NCBI GenBank assembly: GCA_017557425.1
Contig: JAFYYU010000002.1
Coordinates: 1-57,968 of the forward strand
Length of the DNA stretch: 57,968 nt
Direction of reading: 5' to 3'
Origin: Muribaculaceae bacterium
Lineage (GTDB): Bacteria; Bacteroidota; Bacteroidia; Bacteroidales; Muribaculaceae
In this document: positions 17,663 through 26,415 of the stretch, piece by piece
Position numbering within the stretch: the first letter of the stretch is position 1
How the letters are laid out: each line of letters starts with the position of its first letter
Position numbers and translations under genes: made by a program
Notes under the pieces: model-generated
What the model was told of the DNA's origin: nothing
Databases searched by the model: none
Seen by the model: the letters and a program-made list of their open reading frames with translations, nothing else

Positions 17663-18286
17663 TCAAGCTGTTGTGGTGGTCATCTTTTTGAGCCAAGTGC
17701 GGTAGCCCAGGACGGCCATCACCGTGTAGAAGGCGTAGAGGCAGGCGGTGAAGGGTATCTGCTTGTAAATGTAGAGGACGGTGCAGACGGCATCCACGAC
17801 TAGCCACAGCAGCCACTGCTCGGCATACTTCTGCGCCAGCGCCCACAAGGCCACCATGCTCAGGGCGGTCGTGAAACTGTCGCACACAGGAACACTGCTG
17901 TCAGTGTAGGTAATGAGAATCCAATAAATCAAGGCCCACAGCGCCAGGCCGATGAGCGTCACCGGCAGCACGCGCCGCAGCGGGAAATGCGTGATGGGCC
18001 TCTCGGCTGCTTTTTCCCCTTCCCTACCTTTACGCGACCACCGCCACATGGCATAACCATAGACGGCGGCAAGCACATAATACACTTCCATGCCGAAGTC
18101 GGCATACAAGCCGCGCTCCCAATACAGGTAACCGTGGACAATGGGCATGATGACGCTCACCAGCCACAGCCAGATGCTCGCCTTGAACTCCAGCCACAGG
18201 TAGATGAGTCCCAGCACCAGGCCCGCCATGTCGATGGCTTTGACCCAGCTGAATTCACTGAAATATTCTATAATTGTCTCAATCAT
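17663..18286 (-). CDS. pnuT: PnuC-family thiamine transporter (PnuT)
   Basis: This 207-residue integral membrane protein starts at ATG 18286, with about seven spans; the aromatic-rich segments LGLIYLWLEFKASIWLWLVS and EQWLLWLVVDAVCTVLY are typical of PnuC transporters. PnuC proteins move nicotinamide riboside, while the PnuT branch moves thiamine. The TPP riboswitch and TonB receptor upstream on the same strand point to thiamine. No thiamine pyrophosphokinase gene follows, unlike the three-gene loci known in Bacteroides. A repeat element lies in the 113-bp gap from the receptor. Confidence 0.88.
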   Translation of the reverse strand: MIETIIEYFSEFSWVKAIDMAGLVLGLIYLWLEFKASIWLWLVSVIMPIVHGYLYWERGLYADFGMEVYYVLAAVYGYAMWRWSRKGREGEKAAERPITHFPLRRVLPVTLIGLALWALIYWILITYTDSSVPVCDSFTTALSMVALWALAQKYAEQWLLWLVVDAVCTVLYIYKQIPFTACLYAFYTVMAVLGYRTWLKKMTTTTA

Positions 18287-18320
18287 TCTAGTTTTGTCCT
18301 TAGCAGGCAACCGCTCTTGA

Positions 18321-18389
18321 CCTCACGCAAAGCCACGAAGGCGCGAAGCTCTTTATTTATTATCTTTGCGTCTTAGCGCCTTAGCGAGG
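18321..18389. repeat. REP-like inverted repeat pair, copies 2 and 3
   Basis: Copy 2 (18321-18348) is inverted relative to copy 3 (18364-18389); together they could form a long imperfect hairpin with a 15-nt AT-rich loop. It sits in the transcribed gap between the thiamine receptor and pnuT, so it may act as a partial terminator or RNA-stability element. Confidence 0.6.
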
Positions 18390-18399
18390 GGTAAGATGA

Positions 18400-20655
18400 T
18401 CAGAATCTAAAAGTGACATGCCCCAGGGCGTTGATGCCCGCCATAGGATAGAAGCGGGGATCGCTGTACAGGGTGTATTTCGCATCCTTGGTGCCGCCGG
18501 GATAAAGGGCGCAGGTTTGCGAGTAGCCGTTGGTCTCGTACTTCTCGTTGAACAGGTTGTAGATGGAGGCTCCAACCGTGATGCTGCGGATGTGCGGCAG
18601 CGTGAAGGTATAGGCCAACTCAAGGTTATTGACGAAATAGGGGTCCAGCGAGTCCTCCTTGCGCTCAAAGTTGTCCAGATACTGGCGCGACACATACTGC
18701 GACTGCAGGATAGCCGTGAAGCCCTTGTAATCCAGGGTAATCATGCTGCCCATGGTCAAGCTGGGCGAGAAGGCGATGGTGGTGCTGCCCGTCTCGACGG
18801 CGGTCTGCGTCCACATGTCGTCCCAAGTGTCGGCGTCATAGTCGCTCACATAGCCCACATAGTCCTTGATGCGGTTGCGGCTCAGCGTGGCGTTCACGTC
18901 CCAACGCAACCAGTCGGTGAAGCGGTAGCCCGCCATGAGCTCGACACCCATGCGGTAGCTGTCAGGCACGTTCTCGGCCATCAGCTCGCCAATTTCGTTG
19001 ATTTTGCCGTTGAGCACCAGTTGGTCCTTGTATTTCATGTAGTAGAAATTGGCACCGGCAGCAAAATTGCCCGAACGGAACTCGTAGCCTGCCTCCCAGT
19101 CATAGAGTTTCTCACTCGTGGGATGTTCCAGGAACAGGCCGTCGGTATAGTTGTTGCGGGTGGGCTCTTTCTGCGCCACGGCAAACGAAGCATAGAGGCG
19201 GTTCCTCGCATCAATCTGCCAATTCAAGCCCGCCTTGGGGTTGAAGAAGTTGAACGGCTCGTCGATGTTGAGCACTTGCAGGTGCTCGGGGCTTGCCGTC
19301 CAGTCCCACTTGTCGTTGTTGCCCGTGATGCGGTAGCTGATGTGGCGGAACTGTAGGTCGGCATAGGCGCTCAGGGCACTGGTAATCATGTAGTTACCCT
19401 TGACGTAGATGTTGTAGTCGGTCTTGCGGCCGTTGTTGCGGTAATACTCGTGGTCGGGCGCCAGCACACTGGTGTAGTTCTCGACCCAGATGACCTGGCC
19501 GTAGTGCTCGTTGCTGTAACGGTTGATGCCGCCGCCCAGCGTGGCCGCCAGGCGATCACCGCTGTATTGCAACGAGAAGACGGCGCCGCCAAAATCGCTG
19601 TCAACGCATTTCTTGCGCACGAGGCTGGCCTTCTTGCTGGTGCCCTCGGGCGTCACAACGGGCTCCAGAGCGTATTCCTTGAGCGTGCGCGCGTTCTTGT
19701 ATTCCTGATAATAGCCAAAGCCGTCGGTGTAGTGCAAGGCCACGTTGAGTTTCAACAGGGGGTTGAACGTCTGGTTCAAAATCAGCTGGTAATGGGTCTG
19801 ACGGTAGATGTCCTTCTGGTCCTTGTAGAAGCCTGTCACCTTGCCGTCGTGCTTGATCTCGCCGTTGGGGTTGTAGGTGCGGTTGTCCCGCAGGTCGTCG
19901 CGGCTGATGCCGTCCCAGGCGTGGTAAGTGTCTTCCTTGCCGCCATAGGTGATTAAACGTAACGAGGTGTGGTCATTGAAATAGCCCACTTGGCCGAAAT
20001 AACTTGCCAGCTCACTGCTCGCGCGGTCACGGTAGCCGTCACTGCCGATGTGCGATATGCGGGCCTCAAACGCCCAGTGGTCGCCCAGCATGCCGCTACC
20101 CACACGCAGGTTTTCCTTGTTGGTGTTGAACGAGCCGTAACTGCCCGACACCTCGGCATAGGGGTCGCGGGAAAAGCTCTGGGTGCGGATGTTCACACTG
20201 CCGCCAAAGGCGCCCGAGCCGTTGGTCGAGGTGCCCGCACCGCGCTGCACCTGGATATCGCGCACCGACGAGGCAAAGTCGGGCGTATTCACCCAATAAA
20301 TGCTGTGGCTCTCGGCATCGTTCTGAGGGATATCGTTTACGGTGATGTTGATGCGAGTGGCATCGGTGCCGCGCACGCGCATCGACGTGTACCCCACCCC
20401 AGCACCCGCATCGCTGGTGGTAATCACCGAGGGCGTCATCGTCAACAGGAACGGGATGTCAAGGCCGTGGTTCTCGGCTGCCAGTTGCTTGGCAGTCACG
20501 TTGGTATAGGCTACAGGTGTACTTTCAGAGGCACGGGTTCCCAGCACCTCCAGTTCGCTCAGGGCGATAGCAGGCACCGTGTCGGTTGCTGCGGGCTGTG
20601 CCGCTGCAATCAGGGTTGCCATCATCGTGGCAACCGTCAATAAGGTCTTCTTCAT
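18400..20655 (-). CDS. TonB-dependent receptor for thiamine (OMP-thi type)
   Basis: This 751-residue protein starts at ATG 20655; the open frame continues upstream only because it reads through the riboswitch. A signal peptide (MKKTLLTVATMMATLIAAAQ) is followed by a short TonB-box region (LSELEVLGTRASE), a plug domain (MRVRGTDATRINITVNDI, then VQRGAGTSTNGSGAFGG) and a 22-strand-type barrel ending in a C-terminal Phe (GHVTFRF). It should carry thiamine or derivatives across the outer membrane. Control by a TPP riboswitch and the downstream pnuT support this substrate. Confidence 0.93.
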   Translation of the reverse strand: MKKTLLTVATMMATLIAAAQPAATDTVPAIALSELEVLGTRASESTPVAYTNVTAKQLAAENHGLDIPFLLTMTPSVITTSDAGAGVGYTSMRVRGTDATRINITVNDIPQNDAESHSIYWVNTPDFASSVRDIQVQRGAGTSTNGSGAFGGSVNIRTQSFSRDPYAEVSGSYGSFNTNKENLRVGSGMLGDHWAFEARISHIGSDGYRDRASSELASYFGQVGYFNDHTSLRLITYGGKEDTYHAWDGISRDDLRDNRTYNPNGEIKHDGKVTGFYKDQKDIYRQTHYQLILNQTFNPLLKLNVALHYTDGFGYYQEYKNARTLKEYALEPVVTPEGTSKKASLVRKKCVDSDFGGAVFSLQYSGDRLAATLGGGINRYSNEHYGQVIWVENYTSVLAPDHEYYRNNGRKTDYNIYVKGNYMITSALSAYADLQFRHISYRITGNNDKWDWTASPEHLQVLNIDEPFNFFNPKAGLNWQIDARNRLYASFAVAQKEPTRNNYTDGLFLEHPTSEKLYDWEAGYEFRSGNFAAGANFYYMKYKDQLVLNGKINEIGELMAENVPDSYRMGVELMAGYRFTDWLRWDVNATLSRNRIKDYVGYVSDYDADTWDDMWTQTAVETGSTTIAFSPSLTMGSMITLDYKGFTAILQSQYVSRQYLDNFERKEDSLDPYFVNNLELAYTFTLPHIRSITVGASIYNLFNEKYETNGYSQTCALYPGGTKDAKYTLYSDPRFYPMAGINALGHVTFRF

Positions 20656-20674
20656 TGTTTTAATTAATAAGTTG

Positions 20675-20750
20675 TTCTCTACGCCGGCATTGTCCGGATC
20701 AGATCCCATGGGTATGATCTCAGCCCCCGTCAACCACGGAGACACCCCAA
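20675..20750 (-). promoter_or_regulatory. TPP riboswitch (THI element)
   Basis: On the minus strand the sequence carries the conserved aptamer blocks in order: GGGGTGTC, GGGCTGAGATCATACCC, GATCTGATCCGGACAATGCC and GGCGTAGAGAA. These match the pyrimidine- and pyrophosphate-sensing loops of the thiamine pyrophosphate riboswitch. It ends 20 nt before the receptor start, so translation or elongation control of the receptor-pnuT unit is expected when TPP is abundant. Confidence 0.96.
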
Positions 20751-20768
20751 ACTCATTGAATCACGCCG

Positions 20769-20800
20769 CAAAGGTAGTGCAAGCCGAGAGGAATGGCAAG
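20769..20800 (-). promoter_or_regulatory. Promoter of the thiamine uptake locus
   Basis: Minus strand CTTG (20800-20797), 20 bp, TACCTTTG (20776-20769), followed by CGGC. Transcription would begin just ahead of the riboswitch. Confidence 0.75.
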
Positions 20801-20975
20801 AAAAAAGCAGTTTTTCTTGCATTCCCAAGGCGCAGCCTAACTTCGGCAACGGCCAAAGTCAATGCAAAAATCCGAAAGAGCGATTACAGCCCCGTGATTT
20901 CCCCAAAAAATGTCCATAAAGCAATTAAAAATCACTTTTTTTTGCTTTGTTGGCGCATGTTTAAGGAAATTTGCG
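20801..20975. other. Divergent intergenic spacer
   Basis: This spacer lies between the thiamine locus promoter and the phosphohexomutase promoter. I see no further gene or RNA. Confidence 0.4.
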
Positions 20976-20983
20976 TAACTTTG
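20976..20983 (+). promoter_or_regulatory. -7 box of the phosphohexomutase gene
   Basis: TAACTTTG, 57 bp before the start codon. A TTGG at 20950-20953 is 22 bp upstream and may serve as a weak -33. Confidence 0.5.
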
Positions 20984-21039
20984 GCAGTTTAATATAGAAA
21001 ATATCTAACAAAACAATAACCTTATAAACCGAACCAATT

Positions 21040-22791
21040 ATGTTTGACGAGAAATTATTACAGGAAGTGACCGCTAAGGCCCAAACGTGGCTCAGTGACA
21101 GTTATGACGAGCAGACGCGCGCCCAAGTGCAAGCGATGCTTGACAATGAGGACAAGACCGAACTGGTCGAGTCATTTTACAAGACCCTGGAGTTTGGCAC
21201 CGGTGGCCTGCGCGGCATCATGGGTGCCGGCTGCAACCGCATGAACATCTACACCGTGGGCAGTGCTACCCAAGGCCTTGCCAACTATCTGAACGAGGCT
21301 TTCAAGGACCTGGACCAGATTTCGGTCGTAGTAGGCCATGACGTGCGCAACAACAGCCGCCTGTTTGCCGAGACGGTTGCCAACATCTTCAGCGCCAATG
21401 GCATCAAGGTCTATCTGTTCGAGGGCCCGCGCCCCACTCCCGAGGTGAGCTATGCCATCCGCCGACTGGGCTGCCAGAGCGGTGTGAACATCACGGCCTC
21501 GCACAACCCCAAAATCTATAACGGCTACAAGGCCTATTGGGACGACGGTGCCCAGGTGGTTGCTCCCCACGACGTGAACATCATCAACTACGTCAACGCC
21601 ATCGAGGACGTCAGTGAAATCAAGTTCCACGGCAACCCCGACCTGATCCAGATTATAGGTGAAGACGTCGACGGCCCGTATATCGAGGATATTTTCACCC
21701 TCTCGCTCAGCCCCGAGGTGAACAAGAAATACCACGACATGAAGATTGTCTATACCCCCATCCACGGCGTGGGCCGCTATATGGTGCCCCGCTCAATCGA
21801 GCGTTGGGGCTTTGACAACATCATCCATGTGCCCGAGCAGGACGTGATGAGCGGCGAGTTCCCCACCGTGGACTCTCCCAACCCCGAGATGCCCAGCGCC
21901 ATGGCCTTGGCCATCAAGAAGGCCGAGGAAGTGGATGCCGACGTAGTACTTGCCAGCGACCCCGATGCTGACCGCATTGGCCTGGTTATCAGGAACACCA
22001 AGGGCAAATATGAGCTCGTGAACGGTAACCAGATCCAGATCATCTTCCTCTACTACCTGATGGTGCGCAACCGCGAACTGGGTCTGCTGAAGGGCGACGA
22101 GTACATCGTCAAGACCATCGTTACCAGCGAGACCATCCGCAAGATTGCCGAGAAGGAAAACATCAAGATGTTTGACTGCTACACCGGCTTCAAGTGGATC
22201 GCCACCGTGATGCGCGAGATGGAAGGCAAGGGACGCTACCTGGGCGGTGGCGAGGAGAGCTACGGCTTCCTGCCCGAGACCTTTGCCCGCGACAAGGACT
22301 CGGTTTCGTCCATCCCCCTGATGTGCGAGATCGCTGCTTGGGCCAAGGACAAGGGCATGACCTTGAACGACCTGTTCATCGACCTGTACATCAACTACGG
22401 CTACAGCAAGGAACGCGGCATCAGCGTCGTGCGTCCCGGCAAGAGCGGTGCCGACGAGATTGCCCAGATGATGGTCAACTTCCGCGAGAACCCGCAGCAG
22501 ACCATCGACGGCTCGCCCGTAGTGCTCATCAAGGACTTCCAGAAGCTCGAACAGCGCGACATGAAGACCGGTGAGGTCACCAAGCTCGACATGCCCGTCA
22601 CCAGCAACGTGCTGCAATACTTCACCGAGGACGGCACCAAGGTATCTATCCGTCCCTCGGGAACCGAGCCCAAGATCAAGTTCTATATCGAGGTGCATGA
22701 CCACCTCGACAAGCCCGAGAACTATGACGCCAAGAACGATTGGGCCGACGCCAAGATCGACCGCATCTGCGAGTCGCTGGGCATCGCTTAA
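21040..22791 (+). CDS. Phospho-sugar mutase (phosphoglucomutase/phosphomannomutase family)
   Basis: This 583-residue alpha-D-phosphohexomutase interconverts 1- and 6-phospho sugars. The phosphoserine loop TASHNP (serine 154), the metal loop DPDADRIG, the sugar-binding GGGEESYGF and the phosphate-binding RPSGTEPKIKFY are all intact. The length fits the phosphoglucomutase-type branch (PgcA/Pgm2-like) better than shorter mannomutases or GlmM. The exact sugar specificity cannot be read from motifs. An MFS transporter gene follows after 48 bp and could be co-transcribed. Confidence 0.93.
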   Translation: MFDEKLLQEVTAKAQTWLSDSYDEQTRAQVQAMLDNEDKTELVESFYKTLEFGTGGLRGIMGAGCNRMNIYTVGSATQGLANYLNEAFKDLDQISVVVGHDVRNNSRLFAETVANIFSANGIKVYLFEGPRPTPEVSYAIRRLGCQSGVNITASHNPKIYNGYKAYWDDGAQVVAPHDVNIINYVNAIEDVSEIKFHGNPDLIQIIGEDVDGPYIEDIFTLSLSPEVNKKYHDMKIVYTPIHGVGRYMVPRSIERWGFDNIIHVPEQDVMSGEFPTVDSPNPEMPSAMALAIKKAEEVDADVVLASDPDADRIGLVIRNTKGKYELVNGNQIQIIFLYYLMVRNRELGLLKGDEYIVKTIVTSETIRKIAEKENIKMFDCYTGFKWIATVMREMEGKGRYLGGGEESYGFLPETFARDKDSVSSIPLMCEIAAWAKDKGMTLNDLFIDLYINYGYSKERGISVVRPGKSGADEIAQMMVNFRENPQQTIDGSPVVLIKDFQKLEQRDMKTGEVTKLDMPVTSNVLQYFTEDGTKVSIRPSGTEPKIKFYIEVHDHLDKPENYDAKNDWADAKIDRICESLGIA

Positions 22792-22839
22792 AGAATACCA
22801 TTAATATCAACAAAATAACAACTTAAACATCACCATTTT

Positions 22840-24522
22840 ATGTCAGAAAAAATTCAGACTTTAAGAGACTCGGCTGCAATGCGCTGGACAGCGCTCCTGT
22901 TGCTCGCATTGGGCATGTTCTGCAGCTACATTTTCATGGACATCCTGTCGCCCATCAAGGACTTGATGGAATCGACCCGCGGCTGGAGTTCATCGGCTTT
23001 CGGTACCGAGGAAGGCGCTGAGGTATTCCTCAATGTGTTTGTGTTCTTCCTGATTTTCGCCGGTATCATCCTGGACAAGATGGGTGTGCGCTTCACCGCG
23101 ATACTCTCGGGTGCCGTGATGCTGGTGGGTGCCATCATCAAGTGGTATGCCGTGACCGACGCCTTTATCGGCACCGGTCTTGAGACCTGGTTTACCAACC
23201 ACCTGAACTACATCCCCCTGTTCGACGAGTTGGGTGTGTCGCCCTTCTATGAGGGCATGCCCGCCAGCGCCAAGGTAGCCGCTATCGGCTTCATGTTCTT
23301 TGGCTGCGGTGTCGAGATGGCAGGTATTACCGTGAGCCGCGGTATCGTGAAGTGGTTCAAGGGCCGTGAGATGGCATTGGCAATGGGTAGCGAGATGGCA
23401 CTGGCCCGTCTGGGTGTTGCCACCTGTATGATCTTCTCGCCCTATTTCGCCAAGTTGGGCGGCACTGTCAATGTATCCCGCTCGGTGGCCTTCGGCGTTG
23501 TGCTGATGTGCATTGCCCTGATCATGTTCATCGTTTACTTCTTCATGGACAGCAAGCTCGACAAGCAGACCGGCGAGGCCGAGGAGAAGGACGACCCGTT
23601 CAAGGTGAGCGACATCAAGCTGATCCTGAAGAACAAGGGCTTCTGGCTGGTATCGCTGCTGTGCGTGCTCTACTACAGCGCCATCTTCCCCTTCCAGAAG
23701 TATGCCGTGAACATGCTGCAGTGCAACCTGTCGTTCTCGCCCGTTGACCCCAACTCGTTCTGGGCCAGCGAGAGTCTGACCATCTACCAGTATATCGTGA
23801 TGCTCGTGGTAGCCGCTACCGCCTTCATGAGCAACTTCATGAAGAACAAGAGCGTCAAGTACGGTCTGCTCATCATCTCGATTGCAGCCCTTATCTGCTA
23901 CTGCTACATGGGTTACATGCGCCAGAGCGCCGAGAGCGTCTTCGCCGTATTCCCCTTGCTGGCTGTAGGTATCACCCCCATCCTGGGCAACTATGTTGAC
24001 CACAAGGGTAAGGCCGCTTCGATGCTCGTGCTGGGCTCGCTGCTGCTGATTGCCTGCCACCTGACGTTCGCCTTCATCCTGCCGCAATTCAAGGGCAGCG
24101 CCGCCACCGGCTTTGTTGTGGCTTACCTGACCATCCTCGTGCTGGGTTCGTCGTTCTCGCTCGTTCCCGCCGCCCTGTGGCCCAGCGTGCCCAAGCTGGT
24201 GGATTCCAAGATCATCGGTAGTGCCTACGCACTGATCTTCTGGATCCAGAACATCGGTCTGTGGCTCTTCCCCATCCTCATCGGCAAGGTGCTCGACAGC
24301 ACCAACCCCGACATCGTTCAAGGTCTGGCCAACGGCACCATCGAGGCCGAACAGGCTGCAGTTTCCTATAACTACACCTGGCCGCTCGTGATGCTGGCTT
24401 GCCTGGGTATCGCCGCCCTGCTCATCGGTCTCTACCTCAAGGTGGTTGACCGTCAGAAGCACCTCGGCCTCGAGGAGCCCAACATCAAGCCTGAGCCTGT
24501 CGAGGAGATCATTCCCGAGTAA
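22840..24522 (+). CDS. MFS transporter 1 of a tandem pair
   Basis: This 560-residue, 12-span major facilitator protein contains the MFS loop motif LDKMGVRFTAILSG, the segment FKGREMALAMGSEMALARLG and a late SLVPAALWPSVPKLV-type segment with NIGLWLFPILIGKVLD. The last features recall the MFSD1-like branch of the superfamily. Compared with the second copy it has a longer loop near residues 115-150 and additional segments in the second half. The substrate is unknown. It lies 48 bp after the phosphohexomutase and is followed by a terminator. Confidence 0.85.
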   Translation: MSEKIQTLRDSAAMRWTALLLLALGMFCSYIFMDILSPIKDLMESTRGWSSSAFGTEEGAEVFLNVFVFFLIFAGIILDKMGVRFTAILSGAVMLVGAIIKWYAVTDAFIGTGLETWFTNHLNYIPLFDELGVSPFYEGMPASAKVAAIGFMFFGCGVEMAGITVSRGIVKWFKGREMALAMGSEMALARLGVATCMIFSPYFAKLGGTVNVSRSVAFGVVLMCIALIMFIVYFFMDSKLDKQTGEAEEKDDPFKVSDIKLILKNKGFWLVSLLCVLYYSAIFPFQKYAVNMLQCNLSFSPVDPNSFWASESLTIYQYIVMLVVAATAFMSNFMKNKSVKYGLLIISIAALICYCYMGYMRQSAESVFAVFPLLAVGITPILGNYVDHKGKAASMLVLGSLLLIACHLTFAFILPQFKGSAATGFVVAYLTILVLGSSFSLVPAALWPSVPKLVDSKIIGSAYALIFWIQNIGLWLFPILIGKVLDSTNPDIVQGLANGTIEAEQAAVSYNYTWPLVMLACLGIAALLIGLYLKVVDRQKHLGLEEPNIKPEPVEEIIPE

Positions 24523-24547
24523 TCAGCTTTTAGCAGAAAATGTACTT

Positions 24548-24592
24548 TAGGGACCTTAAGGACTTTAAAGACTTTAAGGTCCCTAGTTTTTT
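24548..24592 (+). terminator. Terminator between the two MFS genes
   Basis: TAGGGACCTTAA (24548-24559) pairs perfectly with TTAAGGTCCCTA (24574-24585), followed by six T. It ends only 12 bp before the second MFS start, so that gene must depend on read-through or have a short leader. Confidence 0.8.
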
Positions 24593-24604
24593 AAACCGAA
24601 ACAC

Positions 24605-25969
24605 ATGAGAGACCAAATCAGAGAAACGATTGCTACCAAGTCGTGGGCACGGTGGACCGTGCTCGCCATTGTGTCGTTCACGATGATGGCGGGGTATATC
24701 GTCGCCAAGGAAATGTCACCGCTGCAGTTCATGCTCGAAAAAGCTGTGGGTGACGGCGGCATGGGCTGGACAAGCGGCGAATTCGGCATTTTTGCCGGGT
24801 CGCGCGGCTTCTTCAACGTGTTCCTGCTGATGCTGTTCTTTGCCGGCATCATCCTGGACAAAATGGGCGTGCGTTTCACGGGCATCCTCTCGTGTGTACT
24901 GATGCTTGTCGGTGCGGCAGGCGTCTATGGCGTCATCACTTACAGCTCACCCGACCCGTTGTGGAATGTTCTCCTGCTGGGAACCATCAAGCGGCAGGTG
25001 GCGCTGGCGGCGCTGGGATTCGCCTTCTTTGGCATCGGCTATGAGATGTGCGGCATCACGGTTTCTAAGGTCGTCGTGCGCTGGTTCTCGGGCAAGGAGA
25101 TGGCGCTGGCGATGGGCCTGCAGGTGGCATTGGCCCGATTGGGTACCGCACTGGCGCTGGGATTCAGTCCGATCATCGCCCTCAAGTGGGGCCTGCCCCG
25201 CCCCATCCTCATCGGCGTGTTCTGTGTGGGTGTTGGCTTGATTGCCTACCTCTACTACTGCACTATGGACCGCCGTCTGGACAAGGAGCAGGGCAAGCAA
25301 GATACGGCCCAAGCCGACGACGAGCAGTTCCACTTCGCCGACATGAAACTCACGGTAAAGAATCCGGGCTTTTGGCTCATCACCCTGCTGTGCCTGTTCT
25401 ATTATTCGGCACTTTACCCCTTCTTGGACTTCGCCACCAAACTGATGATTTCTAAATATGGTGTCGATGCCGAATTGGCGGGTATGATTCCTGCCATCCT
25501 GCCCTTCACCTCGATTGTACTGACGCCCCTGTTCGGTGCCTGGTGCGACAAGAAGGGACGCAGTGCGACGATGATGGTCATCGGCAGCGTGATGCTCACC
25601 GCCGTGCTTATCGTGTTCGCCATGCCTGGCAACGCCAGTGCCCTGGCCGTGACGCTGATGTGCATCTTGGGCATTGCCTTCTCGCTCCTGCCCGCCGCCT
25701 TGTGGCCCGCCGTGCCTAAGATTGTCCCCATGAAGCAGCTGGGCACCTCCTACTCCATCATCTATTACATCCAGAACATCGGTCTCATGCTCATCCCCGT
25801 GCTCATTGGCAAGGTACTCGAGCGTGACACCGTAGGCGAACAGGTGGACTACACCCGCTCGCTCATCATCTTTGCCATCATCGGCCTGGGCGCCATCATC
25901 ACCGCAAGCCTGCTGCTGTGGATGGACCGCAAGCGCCACTACGGCCTCGAGGACCCGAACATTTCCTGA
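24605..25969 (+). CDS. MFS transporter 2 of a tandem pair
   Basis: This 454-residue, 12-span protein is a clear paralogue of the preceding gene: FAGIILDKMGVRFTGILS, FSGKEMALAMGLQVALARLG and FSLLPAALWPAVPKIVP align with their counterparts, and both end in a basic RKRHYGLEDPN-like tail. It is closer to the usual MFS length. No promoter is visible in the 12 bp after the terminator upstream, so expression may come from read-through from the mutase-MFS unit. The substrate is unknown. Confidence 0.85.
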   Translation: MRDQIRETIATKSWARWTVLAIVSFTMMAGYIVAKEMSPLQFMLEKAVGDGGMGWTSGEFGIFAGSRGFFNVFLLMLFFAGIILDKMGVRFTGILSCVLMLVGAAGVYGVITYSSPDPLWNVLLLGTIKRQVALAALGFAFFGIGYEMCGITVSKVVVRWFSGKEMALAMGLQVALARLGTALALGFSPIIALKWGLPRPILIGVFCVGVGLIAYLYYCTMDRRLDKEQGKQDTAQADDEQFHFADMKLTVKNPGFWLITLLCLFYYSALYPFLDFATKLMISKYGVDAELAGMIPAILPFTSIVLTPLFGAWCDKKGRSATMMVIGSVMLTAVLIVFAMPGNASALAVTLMCILGIAFSLLPAALWPAVPKIVPMKQLGTSYSIIYYIQNIGLMLIPVLIGKVLERDTVGEQVDYTRSLIIFAIIGLGAIITASLLLWMDRKRHYGLEDPNIS

Positions 25970-26011
25970 TAATTCTTAATAATCTCGCCAACACTCACCG
26001 CGACCAAGGCA

Positions 26012-26404
26012 CTACCGCTTTGCGCCGCCGGCTTTTTGCTTATTCAACTTTTGCCGGTGAGTTTTTGCGCCAGCGACATATAGGCTTAGATACCATTCTT
26101 TGAATTGCTGGGCATACTTGTCTTTCGGACCTCCCATATAACCAATCCAATGATCATACCGGCTGAAGAGTATTGCTTTTATTCCTAATGGAGTGCCGTC
26201 ACTTTCAGGAAGAAGATGAGGCAAGTCATATTCTTCGGTATAATGGTCAATACTTTTTTGAAGATTCTGATCTCCTTCCAAAACCCATTTTACCCACACG
26301 CGCTCATAGTCCCAGAAAATCGCCTTGCCTTCTGGTAACGTGTCAGGAACTTCTTCTTCGCCTTTATAATAGCGACAATCCAATATTAATTCTTCACGTG
26401 TCAT
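26012..26404 (-). CDS. Hypothetical protein, 130 residues
   Basis: ATG 26404 lies 11 bp past the stop of the AtoE-like gene on the same strand, so it is probably the second gene of that operon; the open frame extends upstream inside the transporter gene but that start is less likely. The product is soluble, acidic in the middle (YTEEYDLPHLLPESDGTPLG), rich in aromatic residues (WDYERVWVKWVLEG) and has a basic C-terminus. Its sequence is more AT-rich than its neighbours. I recognise no family. Confidence 0.65.
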   Translation of the reverse strand: MTREELILDCRYYKGEEEVPDTLPEGKAIFWDYERVWVKWVLEGDQNLQKSIDHYTEEYDLPHLLPESDGTPLGIKAILFSRYDHWIGYMGGPKDKYAQQFKEWYLSLYVAGAKTHRQKLNKQKAGGAKR

Positions 26405-26415
26405 AAGACGCTCCT

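Noticed and set aside
18361-18368. TATCTTTG on the plus strand as a promoter
   Set aside because: It belongs to a REP-like repeat, has no -33 element, and no plus-strand gene follows.
20656-20745. N-terminal extension of the TonB receptor frame
   Set aside because: This stretch is the TPP riboswitch; the signal peptide begins at ATG 20655.
22990-24462. 490-codon open frame opposite the first MFS gene
   Set aside because: A charged, His-rich antisense product of codon bias; the membrane protein on the plus strand is the real gene.
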